The notes under the pieces are model-generated. The model searched no databases, was not told where the DNA came from, and saw only the letters and a list, made by a program, of their open reading frames with translations. 64,000 nucleotides of DNA, taken from positions 11,094,867-11,158,866 of the forward strand of contig OZ020523.1 of the NCBI GenBank assembly GCA_963971425.1, read 5' to 3'. This DNA is from Bryoerythrophyllum caledonicum (lineage: Eukaryota; Streptophyta; Bryopsida; Pottiales; Pottiaceae). Shown here piece by piece: positions 47,601 to 58,032 of this stretch. The stretch's first letter is position 1. Each line of letters starts with the position of its first letter. The translations under genes were made by a program, and so were the position numbers.

Positions 47601-47774
47601 TTAAGTGTACTTTGTTGTCATACACCCCTAGGAATCAAATGAACAAACTTGAATCACAATAAAATATAGAATCCACACACAGTCGCTCGGACACAGTGGA
47701 AACAGTTCAATGTTGTGGACTTACCGGTCTCCTTTCCATGAAGTCTCACTCGACGTTCCAGCTCCAGTCGCCAT
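41627..47774 (-). CDS. Large element-encoded protein ending in an FCP1/HAD phosphatase-like domain
   Basis: Six exons on the minus strand join with matching phases: 47,725-47,774; 45,128-46,454; 43,330-45,005; 42,489-43,106; 42,281-42,392; 41,627-42,111, about 1,420 codons. The first ~1,100 residues match no family I know; a basic Pro/Ser/Lys-rich stretch (GRKRKTTLKTST; AEKRKKAKADE) could be a nuclear signal, and a proline run (APPPPPTI) precedes the C-terminus. The end is an FCP1/NLI-type HAD domain: VVFDLNGVLVH replaces the usual DLDETL, so the second Asp is Asn, and LLVDDTPLKNVLN is intact. Four in-frame TAG codons (46,007-46,009; 45,188-45,190; 44,796-44,798; 42,651-42,653), one single-base frameshift near 43,680 and a TGA at 41,627-41,629 interrupt it. 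After that TGA the frame stays open to 41,438 with family-like sequence (LSTIFLPWLYGLL; VPDFVRRHP). Confidence 0.72.
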
Positions 47775-48870
47775 TTTCCAACCTCCTCGAGGAACTCCTC
47801 GGAATCGAAGCAAATTCACAGCTCTGGATGACATCAACGTTCAACAACTCAGCTTCACAAACTCTACAATTTTTCAGATGCCCTAGAATTTCAGGTCCAC
47901 ATCTGATTGACAAGATTTCCGTGAAATAAATTTCAACACTGCTCATTTACGGATAACATGCTCATTTACACGCATAACATGCATAACATGCTCATTTCCG
48001 GACCTTCTATACTGAATGCACTGAATACCAGAACCCTATACCCTAAGCCCTACAATTCCGCTTCAACGTCTAACAACATCAGAATTACTCGACTCTCTTG
48101 AACCCTAATGGCGCTTACCGAACCCTACACCTGCCCCAGTGCCGATTCTAAGCAGTCCTGGGAAACTTCGATATTTGATGACAGTGAATTTTAATCTGTG
48201 AGACAGTACATACCTCTTCACTGACCGATTCGGCGCACCCGTTCCTCGTGGTCGTTCGTGAAGATGCCACCCTCGACCGCAACGTCGTTTCAACTTCGCT
48301 CGTGAACCGAGGCGCTCGCTAAATTTAAAAACCTATTTCAGTATCTCTATTCCAGTCCTGCTCTCCGACCTTCAGTCCATATCAAGACAACCTCTCGACG
48401 ATATGCTCAATGTCCCTGACTTTTATCAACACGCACCTCGCACACCGACAGCCTCTCACAGCGCACACCGCCCTAACCTAATGCGTTGACGCCTACTGCG
48501 CAAACCACGAAAAAAACCCCTCCCGCCACTTCCGCTCACTACCTACGACATTACAAAGACAACACCCATAAAAAACAAGAAAGGTTTGATGCTTGGAGTT
48601 CCCCTAACCCGATAGGGACAAGCTGGACGGCTCAAGGGCTGTGACGGCTCATGATGACAGTGGGTGAACTTAAAAATCAGCTCTAATCACGTACATATAC
48701 AACTTGTACATTTCACAATCATGAATTGTCAATGTCGTGAGCATGCGTGACAAGACGTATTGATACCCGGATTCCTGGGTATTACATATGGCTACAGTAG
48801 ATACTCGGGTTCACCAGGTATTAGAGTAACCATCATACTTGAATTTAAAAGGTCATAAGTGAATAAGCTT
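47775..48870. other. Central non-coding spacer of the giant element
   Basis: Upstream of the minus-strand gene. It has no copy of the 14 bp palindrome and no convincing gene. A repeated ACATGCTCATTTAC phrase occurs near 47,940-47,990. It probably holds the promoter of the large minus-strand gene. Confidence 0.5.
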
Positions 48871-48879
48871 AATCTCCCT

Positions 48880-49800
48880 CTCCGTTACTCTCCCTCCCTT
48901 CTTTCCCTCACTTGTTTTTCTTATTTATGTTTTGCTCTCCCCTCCTTCTCCGTCTCCATCTCATTTTTAATCTTGATTCTAGTAATTTTTAGACTCCCCG
49001 TGATTTCAATAATTATACATTCTTAAATTAACCTACTACTCTAAAAATAAATCCCGCACTCTTCCTCGCTTACTCTCCCTCCCTATCCCTTATTCTCCCT
49101 CACTTCCTTACTCTCCCTCTCCATCTCTTTTCAAATTTTGACTTTTTTTTTTATTCCCTAAATTCCCCTAGTGGCATATTCTAAAAATATAAACTACTTT
49201 AAAATAAATCCCTCCCTTACTCTCCTTCTCTTACTCTCCCTCTCTGCCTAATTCTCCCTTGCTTACTCTCCCTCCTACTTGTTTTTAATTTATTATACTC
49301 TTACTCTCCTCTCCTTCTCCATCTCCATCACTATTTTCCTTTTGAAGTTTACTTTTTTGGATTTTCCTTCTTTCAATAAATTCACATTCTAAAATTAAAT
49401 AACTACTCTCAAAAACAATCCCGCACTCTTCCTCGCTTACTCTCCCTCTCTATCCCTTATTCTCCCTCACTTCCTTACTCTCCCTCTCCATCTCTTTTCT
49501 AATTTTGACTTTTTTTTTATTCCCTAAATTCCCCTAGTGGCATATTCTAAAAATATAAACTACTTAAAAATAAATCCCTCCCTTACTCTCACTCTCTTAC
49601 TCTCCTTCTCAATTATTGTCCTTCCCATACTCTCCCTCTCCCTTGATTTTAATTTATTTTACTTTTAATTACCCCTCCTACTCAATATCCATCCTTGGTT
49701 ATTAATATTGTACTATTGTAATAGTAAAATTATTTTTTCTATTCTATTCTATTGCATTATTAAATCATGCATAGGTTTCAAAGAGATATATACTTTGTTG
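48880..49800. repeat. CT-rich tandem DNA, ~370 bp period
   Basis: Many TTACTCTCCCTC-type units. A larger block (CCCGCACTCTTCCTCGCTTA ... TTTTTATTCCCTAAATTCCC) occurs at about 49,053-49,220 and again at 49,423-49,590. No gene. It appears to be part of foreign DNA inserted in the giant element. Confidence 0.75.
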
Positions 49801-49809
49801 TTACTTTTC

Positions 49810-50095
49810 TTCTTAATTATTTTGTGATATTAAAACTACATTAATGGTTGAACTAATGCGTTGCAAAGCAAGCCCCAACTCCTAGCCATAGTACTAAAAT
49901 CATAATTTGCGGAATAAACCACGAAGTGAACTATCGCGTAGTCAACCATGCTGTGAACTACAAAAACGCTACTTGAACCGCGGTGTCAACTGTACAGTGA
50001 ATCATTCCACCTTTCATTTTTTAGTATTTTTAAATATTAAAAATACATAAAAATGGTTGGGCTAATGCATTGCAAAGCAAGGGCCAACAGCTAGT
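49810..50095 (+). mobile_element. Helitron-like 3' ends
   Basis: Two successive ends, ATGCGTTGCAAAGCAAGCCC...CCTAGC near 49,855-49,886 and ATGCATTGCAAAGCAAGGGC...GCTAGTC near 50,065-50,095, have the short hairpin plus CTAG layout. They match the 2,300-2,560 segment. No helicase gene is present. Confidence 0.5.
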
Positions 50096-50401
50096 CTACT
50101 CTAAAATTATATCCATTATCCTCCCTCTCTTCTTTATTCTCCCTCTAACTAAATTATAATGTATCAAAGTCTTAAATAGTTAAAGTTCAATTATCGCTAA
50201 ATTTTCTTACACGCTATTGAATCCAATTTTTTTTAAAGTTATAGTTATTGATAAATTTAAGGTTATAGTTCATAGTATCAATAAATTTTTAATTTATAGA
50301 TTTAAAGGTGATGTAAGCCCTCGACCTTCATGAACCGAGAACCTTCCACGGTGAACCGTAAACCGTGAACCCTTAACCTTCAACCCCAAACCGTGAAGTA
50401 G

Positions 50402-50590
50402 AAACCCTAAACCCTAAACCCTAAACCCTAAACTGTAAATAGTGAACCGTGAACTTTAAACCGTAAACCCTAAACCCTAAACCCTAAACTGTAAATAGTG
50501 AACCGTGAACTTTAAACCATAAACCCTAAACCTAGACCCTAGACCCTAGACCCTAGACCCTAGATCCTAAACCCCTAAACCCTAAAACCG
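50402..50590 (+). repeat. Interstitial telomere-like repeats
   Basis: Runs of CCCTAAA (plant telomere type) alternate with CTGTAAATAGTGAACCGTGA-like segments and then a CCTAGA variant run. Flanking sequence from about 50,330 has further AACCGTGAA-type degenerate units. It is too short and degenerate for a chromosome end; it looks like a telomere-derived or filler insertion. Confidence 0.85.
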
Positions 50591-50802
50591 TGATGAACAA
50601 TCCTGCCTTACCACAGAAGCTGTACCCGTTTTCATAGGACCAGGTTGCTGTACTTTTAAAAGCATCTGCTCAGTTATATATTTCTGCACGTATCTTCAAA
50701 AGTAGACAAATAGCTTCTGTCGAACTAGGAAATTTTGGAGATATTTCACATTGGAAACGAATGTCGACGTTCTACTTGTGTCCTGTAGTGTCAGTTGAAC
50801 AA

Positions 50803-51899
50803 CACTACACTAAAAGTTTCATTTAGTGTAGTGGACACTAAATACAAACCCATACACTAATTGTCAACTACGTAATTTGTGTAGTGACAAAATAGTACAC
50901 TAAATGTGAACTACTACACTATTTGTGAACTTTTGTAAACTTGATTGGAATATTAACTATTTTACTCGTGCACGTTTAGTGTATTGAAAGTAGAAGAGAA
51001 TTATGTGTTCTCAAAGGTGAAGAAGAGAAAAAATAAAACTCACAAACAAAAAATTGGAAAAACAACAATTGCGAAAAAATAATAATTAGGAAAAAACAAC
51101 AATTTGGGAAAACAACAAATAGGTAAAAACAACATTTTTGCGAAAACAACAATTAGGAAAAAACATTTAGGAAAAAACAACATTTTAAAAAAAAACAAGA
51201 ACTATGAAAAAACATCAATTCGGGGAAAAAAGACAACTTACCATTTGAAAAGGTAAACTTTTGTAAAAATAAGCTTTCCCAAATGTGAACATTTGAAAAA
51301 GTAAAGATTTGAAAAAGTAAACGTTTGAAAAAGTGAACTTTTGAAATAATTTACTTTTGAAAAAGTGAACTTTTGAAAACGTGAACTATTTCAAAAGTTC
51401 ACTATTTCAAAGTAAACTTGGAAGAAAGTAAATTTTTGAAAAAGTTAAGTTTTGAAAAAGTAAGGTTTTGAAAAAGTAAAGTTTTGAAAACGTTATTGTA
51501 TGGTAAAGTAATTTTTTGAAAAAGTAAATGTTTGGAAAAAGTAATTGTATGGTAAAGTAAAGTTTTGAAAAAGTAAATGTTTGGTAAAAGTAATTGTATG
51601 GTAAAGTAAAGTTTTGAAAAAGTTAATGTTTGGAAAAGTAAATTTTGTAAAAGTTAACTTTTTCAGAAGTAAAACTTGAAAAAGTAATATCTTGTAAAAG
51701 TAAGCTTAAAAAATATAAATTTCCATGAAGTGTACTCCGATAAAGTTATCATTGATAAAGTAAATTTTGATCGAATTAACTATTTAGAATGTACACTTAT
51801 TTGCAATTAGTACACTATTTGTCAACTTGTTTGCAATTAAAGTACAAAGGTAAGTACACTATTCGTGCCATTACACTAAATGAAACTTTTAGTGTAGTG
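50803..51899. mobile_element. CACTA-like non-autonomous element
   Basis: Begins CACTACACTAAAAGTTTCAT and ends with its reverse complement. The inverted repeat continues through TTTAGTGTA(G/A)TGG for about 32 bases, so each end is itself a hairpin. Same family as 16,077-17,304. No clear target duplication. The 1,097 bp interior is non-coding. Confidence 0.75.
51240..51700. repeat. AT-rich short repeats inside the CACTA-like element
   Basis: Many loose copies of GTAAACTTTTGAAAAAGT / GTAAAGTTTTGAAAAAGT with period about 15-30 bases. Non-coding. Confidence 0.8.
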
Positions 51900-53154
51900 G
51901 GCAGCAGTGGGCTGACTGTTTTCCATGCGTAGGATATAATTTCATTTATAATGGTGAGTACAAGAAGAATAATACGATTACATTATACTTAGTCCATGAC
52001 GTGATACGGCCCTTGTAATCACAAAAGACACACCATGGGGCATACTTCATCTTCCGTTTTCTAATTTGCAGCACTTTGGAAACTAGATGGTTTCCTTACA
52101 ATACGGTCATCCCATGAGTACGAGCCTTTCATTTATCATGAGTGGAATGTGGCCTCGGTCGTGGGCACGTCGAAGAATGCGCACTATCATAATGGTGTAC
52201 AGCAGTTACTATGATAGAGTATGCATGCCCAAGATTCGTTTCAAATTTGAGCGCTTGAATTTTCCCACCAGGAGGTGATGAGGAGGTTGATAAGAGTATC
52301 CTTCAACTCAGCTCTCATCTTTTTTTGCTCTAGAGGTTTGGGATACTGTGGAAGCTGAGCCAGTTAGTAAGAGTGTTTGAGTGCTCGACATCGTGCTAGA
52401 ATTCTGCAGGGAAACAATTAGACAGTAGGTATTCCAGGAGTGTTAGGATTGTATCCTCGTTTAATTTCATATCGGCATTCAATTTGATAGGATTGGTGTA
52501 GATTGTGTTTCTCTCTGCCCTCAAAGTCGACCGGAAGCTGTCGTGTAGTGATTCAGTAACTAAATCGTCTCCTAATTAAGAAATAGATCCGGAGCGCCTA
52601 ATATATTTCGACTCGAGAAATAGGATGACGTGACTGATCGGGGTGTGAATCCGAACAGTTCTCAGGGATTGGCGACTGAATCTTTCTGCCACACCCTCGA
52701 ATATTCCGTACGGCCGATGTTTCGATAACGACATTGATGCGAACCGGAGATCTCCGACTGTTCTAGCCATGACATTCTGGATTCTACCATGCTCACTTGC
52801 AGGCCACGGCAACTATCCCAAAAACATCTGGCTGTCCCATTTTACGAGCCCAGGGTTCCCGGAGATCTCCGGCTATTCAAGGGCGAGATGATCATTGGAA
52901 GATATCACGGCAGCGTGGTTCGGATGAACCGGAGATCTCCGATAAGATTCGAATAGAACTTCTAGCTTCACCCTTCACATCCTCACTTACACGAGGAATC
53001 GACGTTGCTGATGAATATCGAGTCATCCGGAGATCTCCTGCTAGACACACCCTACGATTTTGACCATGGTTTTTCAGTTCTAATCCACGTCCACTTATTC
53101 ATGTTCTAAGGCCATCAACCACCAGCCGAACATCGACCGACGGAGGCCGGAAGA
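51900..53154. other. Spacer upstream of the DUF7869-like gene
   Basis: Giant-element DNA resuming after the nested insertions. It holds four palindrome copies (52,744; 52,859; 52,929; 53,027) close together about 100-400 bases upstream of the gene start, a position suited to promoter control. No gene seen. Confidence 0.55.
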
Positions 53155-56100
53155 ATGTCTGACTCTGATTGGTGGGAGAGTGACTCGGACAATCTTGCCA
53201 TGGTCGCAGCTCAGTGCCCCGATTTCGGTCGAGCGGATTCTATCGAAGAAGATGATCCATTCGAGGAGTCTACTGGAAGGTCGGAGGTTTTGTAGTCAGG
53301 ATTGTCCGTGAACCTCTTTAGGCCAGGCTCAAGCAAAATTGGAGAAGCATCAATTGTCGAGGTTCACCCAGTTGGTCAATGGCTTGGAGTTGACATACCA
53401 GTCGGTTCCAGTGAGTTCGTATTACTCAGACCAACGGCCATTACGTCCTTGGCGGAAGAATTTCCACTCATTCCGTTGCAACGCGGATATTGTTCACTTG
53501 TTCAAACACTTCGGCGGACGGTCCTGTGGAGAAGGGCGGATGTGAAGATTCCAACCGGAGATATCCGGTCCGACGAGTCCCCTTTCGTTCGACGTGAGAG
53601 ATGGGTTGGACTTGAAGTGTAGCGATTGGACGGGAATCTGTTAGTACTCTGCTCTGGTAGAATCATCGCGTCGTTAGCAGGGGATCACTTCCGAAGTGGA
53701 TGCTTGGGAGAAGATAACATTGGTGTAACTGTCCTCGACATTTTTGTGGGGGATACGGAGAGAATTATGAGTCATGAATCGTGGCCCATTCTTGAATGTT
53801 GTTTTCCTTCCGGGAGGTCTTTAAAAAGCACAATAGATCATTTCGCATCCCTGCCTTTACAACCTGATTCTGGTGCTTATTTGGGGGGTCGTGCAAAGGA
53901 GCCTTACCGCTTTATTTTTCGACAGCAAGACCTCAACAAGAAAGAATCCTTCTACACCAAGAGGACTATGGATGATGAAATTCGCAAAGTCAGCTCGGAA
54001 AGGTGCTGTCCCAGACGATGCTGCCAATATTTTCAACAATCCTAGACTCTTTCTGTTAGACAGAAATTCTATGACAAATCCTTTGAAGACCAAAAGGAGT
54101 ATGCGATCTCGGTAGGCGGGCAGTTTCACTCAATTGACGGGGACCGGAAGAGAAAGTACGTCACTCTATTAGGAACGGAGGTCTGCTCCGTTCCATGGTA
54201 CATGATCCATGGAATTTGGAAGTCCACGTTTCACTCGTACATCGCACATTTCAGTAGAGGAATCATCAATGCAACTCACGGTAACAAGGGCATCAAGCGC
54301 CCACGGCTTGCCACTATACAAGCAATGGGGTCAATGACGTCGATTATTAATGACAACGCGGATCAGATGCCTCACCAAATGCGTAGTGTCGGGAATGGTC
54401 GGATTGACACTCTCAAGTATCTTCCTGCGGAAAACAACTGGAAGCAAATTCGAGCCAGCGTCAATGTTGTACGTTATTTGTCCCTGCATAATGATTTGGA
54501 TTAGAACTCTCTTTCTTCAGTCGACCGAAGTCCTAGTTAGTGAACCGGAGATCTCCGGCTGTGTCATCGTTGACATGAAATGACCTTCATTTGCTATTCT
54601 CTATATTTCGCATTGTCTGCTGGATTGTCCTTTTGAAATACTCTTCTCACTTTAATTTTTTTTCATCTTGCAGACAAACGACTCCTACGGTCTTCCTCCT
54701 GTAAGTCAGTCCACAGTTAGTAGGGTAAGAAAGGAATTCTTTGAGAATGTTGCTATTAAGCCATCTGGAAGCACCTTCGCAAAATGCAGTACTTGCGATG
54801 AATTCAATCAGTTCTTACTGACGACTCCAAAGGGAACGCCCGCTTACGAGCTATTCTATAGCAACAGGAAGGCTCACTTGAATCACCAGCAATCTTGCCC
54901 GAAGCTCTACGCGACATGGAGAGAGGAGTCGAAGGCGAAGCCGCTGACCTTTCTTTGTGTCATTCACGACAAGAGGGACACTGCGAAGACTGCCCTTCCT
55001 CTCATGTGGAGGACTACGAAGGCGACATCTGGTCTCGGACAGCTTCCCATGAATGTCACTGGAATGGTGGCTCACGGTCATGTCGACGGAGCGTATGCTC
55101 ACTATGCTCCTGCTTTATGGCCTGGAGATTCGAACGCCACCATCTCCTCTCTGGCAAAACTTTTTTGGCGGCTTGAGGGAGCACCTTTACATGAGACACG
55201 CGTGCTCTTCGAGCACCCACCTCCAAACTCGATGTTCGCGGCGCTCATGAGGGGAAAGAGCAGGTGCGTGGACGCTTTAGAGCCCGTGGAGCCGAGTGCT
55301 TTTAAGGGACCGAAACCTTTGCCACCGAAATTGTTCCTACAGCTTGACAACTCAGTGAAGGATAACAAGAACCAATACTTGATGGCATTCTTATCACTGC
55401 TAACTGCTCGAGGTGTTTTCAAGGAGATACAGGTTGGCTTCTTGGTAGTCGGACATACGCATGAAGATATTGATGCTTACTTTAGTCATCTCTCGAAAGA
55501 ACTGAAGAAAAGCAGTACATATATTCTAGCAGATTTGATGAAGGCATTCATGAAGTCACAGAAACTAGCCTTCATGCCGGAAGTTATCCAAGAGGTCGCC
55601 GACTTCAAATCGTATGTCGATGGCTATCTATACAGCGGGGCGGGACGTCTGGTGGGACTTAGTGATATGCATCTTTTCAAGTTCTTCGTTGACAATGACG
55701 GTGTTCCGGTCATGAAGTTCAAAAAATCTGCCATTGACGCAGAGTGGTTATCCATGAACAGAGAGCCGATAAAACTTTGGAAGGTAAATGACTTCAGACG
55801 TCCCATGCTTCCAACAGGATCTCCCAAGCCCGTTCCATTCAAGCCTATATGGGGTAATGAGGAGCAGAGCCTTGTTGGAAACCAAGATGTTGCCAGAGAC
55901 AAGGCTAGAAAAGCGACGGAGAACAAAAACTTTATAAAGACGGGGCTTCGGAAGTACGTTGACTACTGGGCGTCCGGAATGACTAAGTGCGCAGGGTACG
56001 CGGACTCTATTCGCCCATATCTGCAGTACTGGAAGGATGTCATCGACGAGCTTGACAAGCCACTTCCCCAGACGCCTTCCGAACTCGAAGAGGGATTCTG

Positions 56101-56515
56101 GCCTGCCCATGATTGGAGAGGCCCTCATGAGGGAGGTGAAAATCTTCAAGGACTGCTTCCACAACCAGAGGATGTGACTCCCGAGGATGAGGTTCTTGAG
56201 CCTTACTGCGGACCCGCTAATGAAGCCCCCAAGTCCACATTTAATCCTTGGCGTGACATTCGTCATGGCTCCTGGGTTTTAGTAAGACCTAGTGATCCTG
56301 ATATCTATCCTGTCTGGCAGGGAAGAGCAGTTTCGGAGGTCGTCAAGGAAGATGGTAATGTCAACTACGGGAAATTCGTCGTTAAGTATTGGGAGCCTGA
56401 TAACAAGCAGAAGAATCTGAAGAGGAAGTACCAGGACTGTTGGGAAGCCACTTGGGTTGCGGACCAAGAGAAGTCTGTTTGGTGTCATGTGAGTTCCGTG
56501 TTGTTTGCGACCTAG
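53155..56515 (+). CDS. DUF7869-like protein, candidate transposase of the giant element
   Basis: Exon 1 (53,155-54,474, 440 codons) and exon 2 (54,674-56,515) join at phase 0 to give ~1,053 codons. Exon 1 ends with HGIWKSTFHSYIAHF, typical of this family just before the core. Exon 2 has a CSTCDEF Cys pair, then an RNase H-like pattern with acidic residues: Asp in VIHDKRDTAKTALP (54,968), Asp in FLQLDNSVKDNKNQY (55,346) and Glu/Asp in VGHTHEDIDAYF (55,463-55,477). I infer a DDE-type catalytic triad. Three in-frame TAG codons lie in exon 1 (53,293-53,295; 53,620-53,622; 54,043-54,045) and no TAA or TGA. A GTGAGT donor at 56,491 with an acceptor at 56,768 could replace the last residues by a third exon ending in TGA at 56,841. 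It is the only enzyme-like candidate on the element for moving it. Confidence 0.75.
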
Positions 56516-57495
56516 TCAAGCAAAGTTAATCAACTTACGAGGTCCATTCCACGGAAAATGAAAGAAGCAACGCTTGTGAACTTAGAGAAAGCGAATGCCA
56601 TTGATCCCTAATACGTTTATCAGTCCCTCTACCTATAATTCAGTTCTGTGAAACTCTCTTCGTGAAAAATCTCGAAGAGTTGCTACGTTCACACCGAAGA
56701 GCACCGGAGATCTCCGGCTGTGGGCGCTTTTATTTATCTGGGCCCCAGTTCGGCATCCTTTCTTTCAGCTCTCGCTAGTCATCGTGAAGGGGACCGAAAT
56801 TGTGCTCTTTCATTCAATGAAATTTTGGTACATTGAGGAGTGACAGAGTTATTGTTGACCCAATTCTGCTAGCGGTATATTTTCGGACCCTCACGTCTTT
56901 CTGAAAGCTTACCGGAGATCTCCGGCTATGGAAGTATATTTTGTGGACCTAAGGATGTTCGTATATTGCCAAGTTTTAGTTGGTGAGATCTAGCCGGAGA
57001 TGTCCGGATAGGAGATTCACATCCCCATTCTCGTCAATGGGGTTCCAATTTTGAGCTTTCCAATTTTGAGCTTACCTAGTTGTTCTGAATAGTATTGAAT
57101 CATATCCGGAGATCTTCTGTGACTTCGATAATGCATTTCAATTTACGATGGATGTTTCAACAATGTATCAGAGACCTTTTGGTTATTCCCGTGGTTGTTT
57201 CCTTCATAGATTTTTGACATGCCACATCTAAAATGATAATACGCGGTCAATTACACACTTCATATCAGTTGTACAAGGACCTTCTTATGATTGATGTGAT
57301 GCTAATGGTTGGCGGCGGAGATTGTACTTCGCACATCATGTTACGACAGCACGCTTGACGCGTCGCCTCCCATGTTGGTCATTCGTGTCTATGGAAGCTA
57401 CCTTTATTTCTATCAGTCTCGGTGTTATGGCGACTTATATCAATGACTCATCCTTTACCTACGCTCGAGACCTGTAATTAATGGGTTGGTAGGGA

Positions 57496-57508
57496 GGATA
57501 ATATAAGA
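57496..57508 (+). promoter_or_regulatory. TATA-like box of the small acidic gene
   Basis: GGATAATATAAG lies about 90 bases upstream of the ATG at 57,595, a normal TATA distance once a short 5' UTR is allowed. Confidence 0.5.
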
Positions 57509-57594
57509 AAGGGTTCGGGTCTGCACCAATTCATATGTTTTGTCTTTCAACTTGTTAGTTTTGTTAGTCGATAGCCAGGGTCGAGAGAGAGAAG

Positions 57595-58032
57595 ATGGCT
57601 TTGGCAAGTAGGAAGAGGGAGAGGGAAGAGTCTGATTCGGTAGACCGTAGAGTTTCTCAAAGGATTGTGAGCGACGCTCAGGGTTCGGAGAAGGGACGAG
57701 TGCTACGCTTTCAAGTTGGGTACACAGGGGCGATAGGTTCCATTCGGCGTGCTCGGGACGAACTGGAGGAGGACGCTCAGAGCAAGTATGCTCCAGAGGA
57801 GGAGGACGGCAGCGACTATGAAGCGGAGGACGAGAACGAGGTCGACTGTGATGAAGATGAGACGGTCTTCGGAGGTCGCTTGGTTGAAGATGAGGAGGAG
57901 GATGACTTCCGGTATGTTGACAAGGAGGAATCTTCTTCGGAGGGCGGCTGCAGCCCATTTCAAACTGGTTGTGACACAGGGTCTGATGTTGATTCGGACA
58001 TGTACGCGCCGGCGCACTGGAAAGATCTTTAG
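57595..58032 (+). CDS. Small acidic protein of the giant element
   Basis: A single open frame of 145 residues starting MALASRKREREESDS. A short basic start is followed by long Glu/Asp-rich stretches (EEEDGSDYEAEDENEVDCDED; EDEEEDD) and a Ser/Asp tail. The composition resembles histone-binding or activator proteins, but I recognise no family. A TATA-like box lies upstream. It sits between copies of the palindrome near the right end of the element. The opposite strand also has a 210 codon proline-rich frame (57,455-58,087), which I take to be the antisense shadow of the acidic codons. Confidence 0.6.
   Translation: MALASRKREREESDSVDRRVSQRIVSDAQGSEKGRVLRFQVGYTGAIGSIRRARDELEEDAQSKYAPEEEDGSDYEAEDENEVDCDEDETVFGGRLVEDEEEDDFRYVDKEESSSEGGCSPFQTGCDTGSDVDSDMYAPAHWKDL

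Noticed and set aside
50402..50590. A chromosome end or telomere
   Set aside because: The array is short, degenerate, interleaved with other sequence and flanked by unique DNA on both sides.
41627..54474. A changed genetic code (UAG as sense) stated as fact
   Set aside because: The host genes use the standard code, the copy also has a frameshift and a TGA, and CAG to TAG decay in methylated DNA could explain the pattern. Kept only as a hypothesis.
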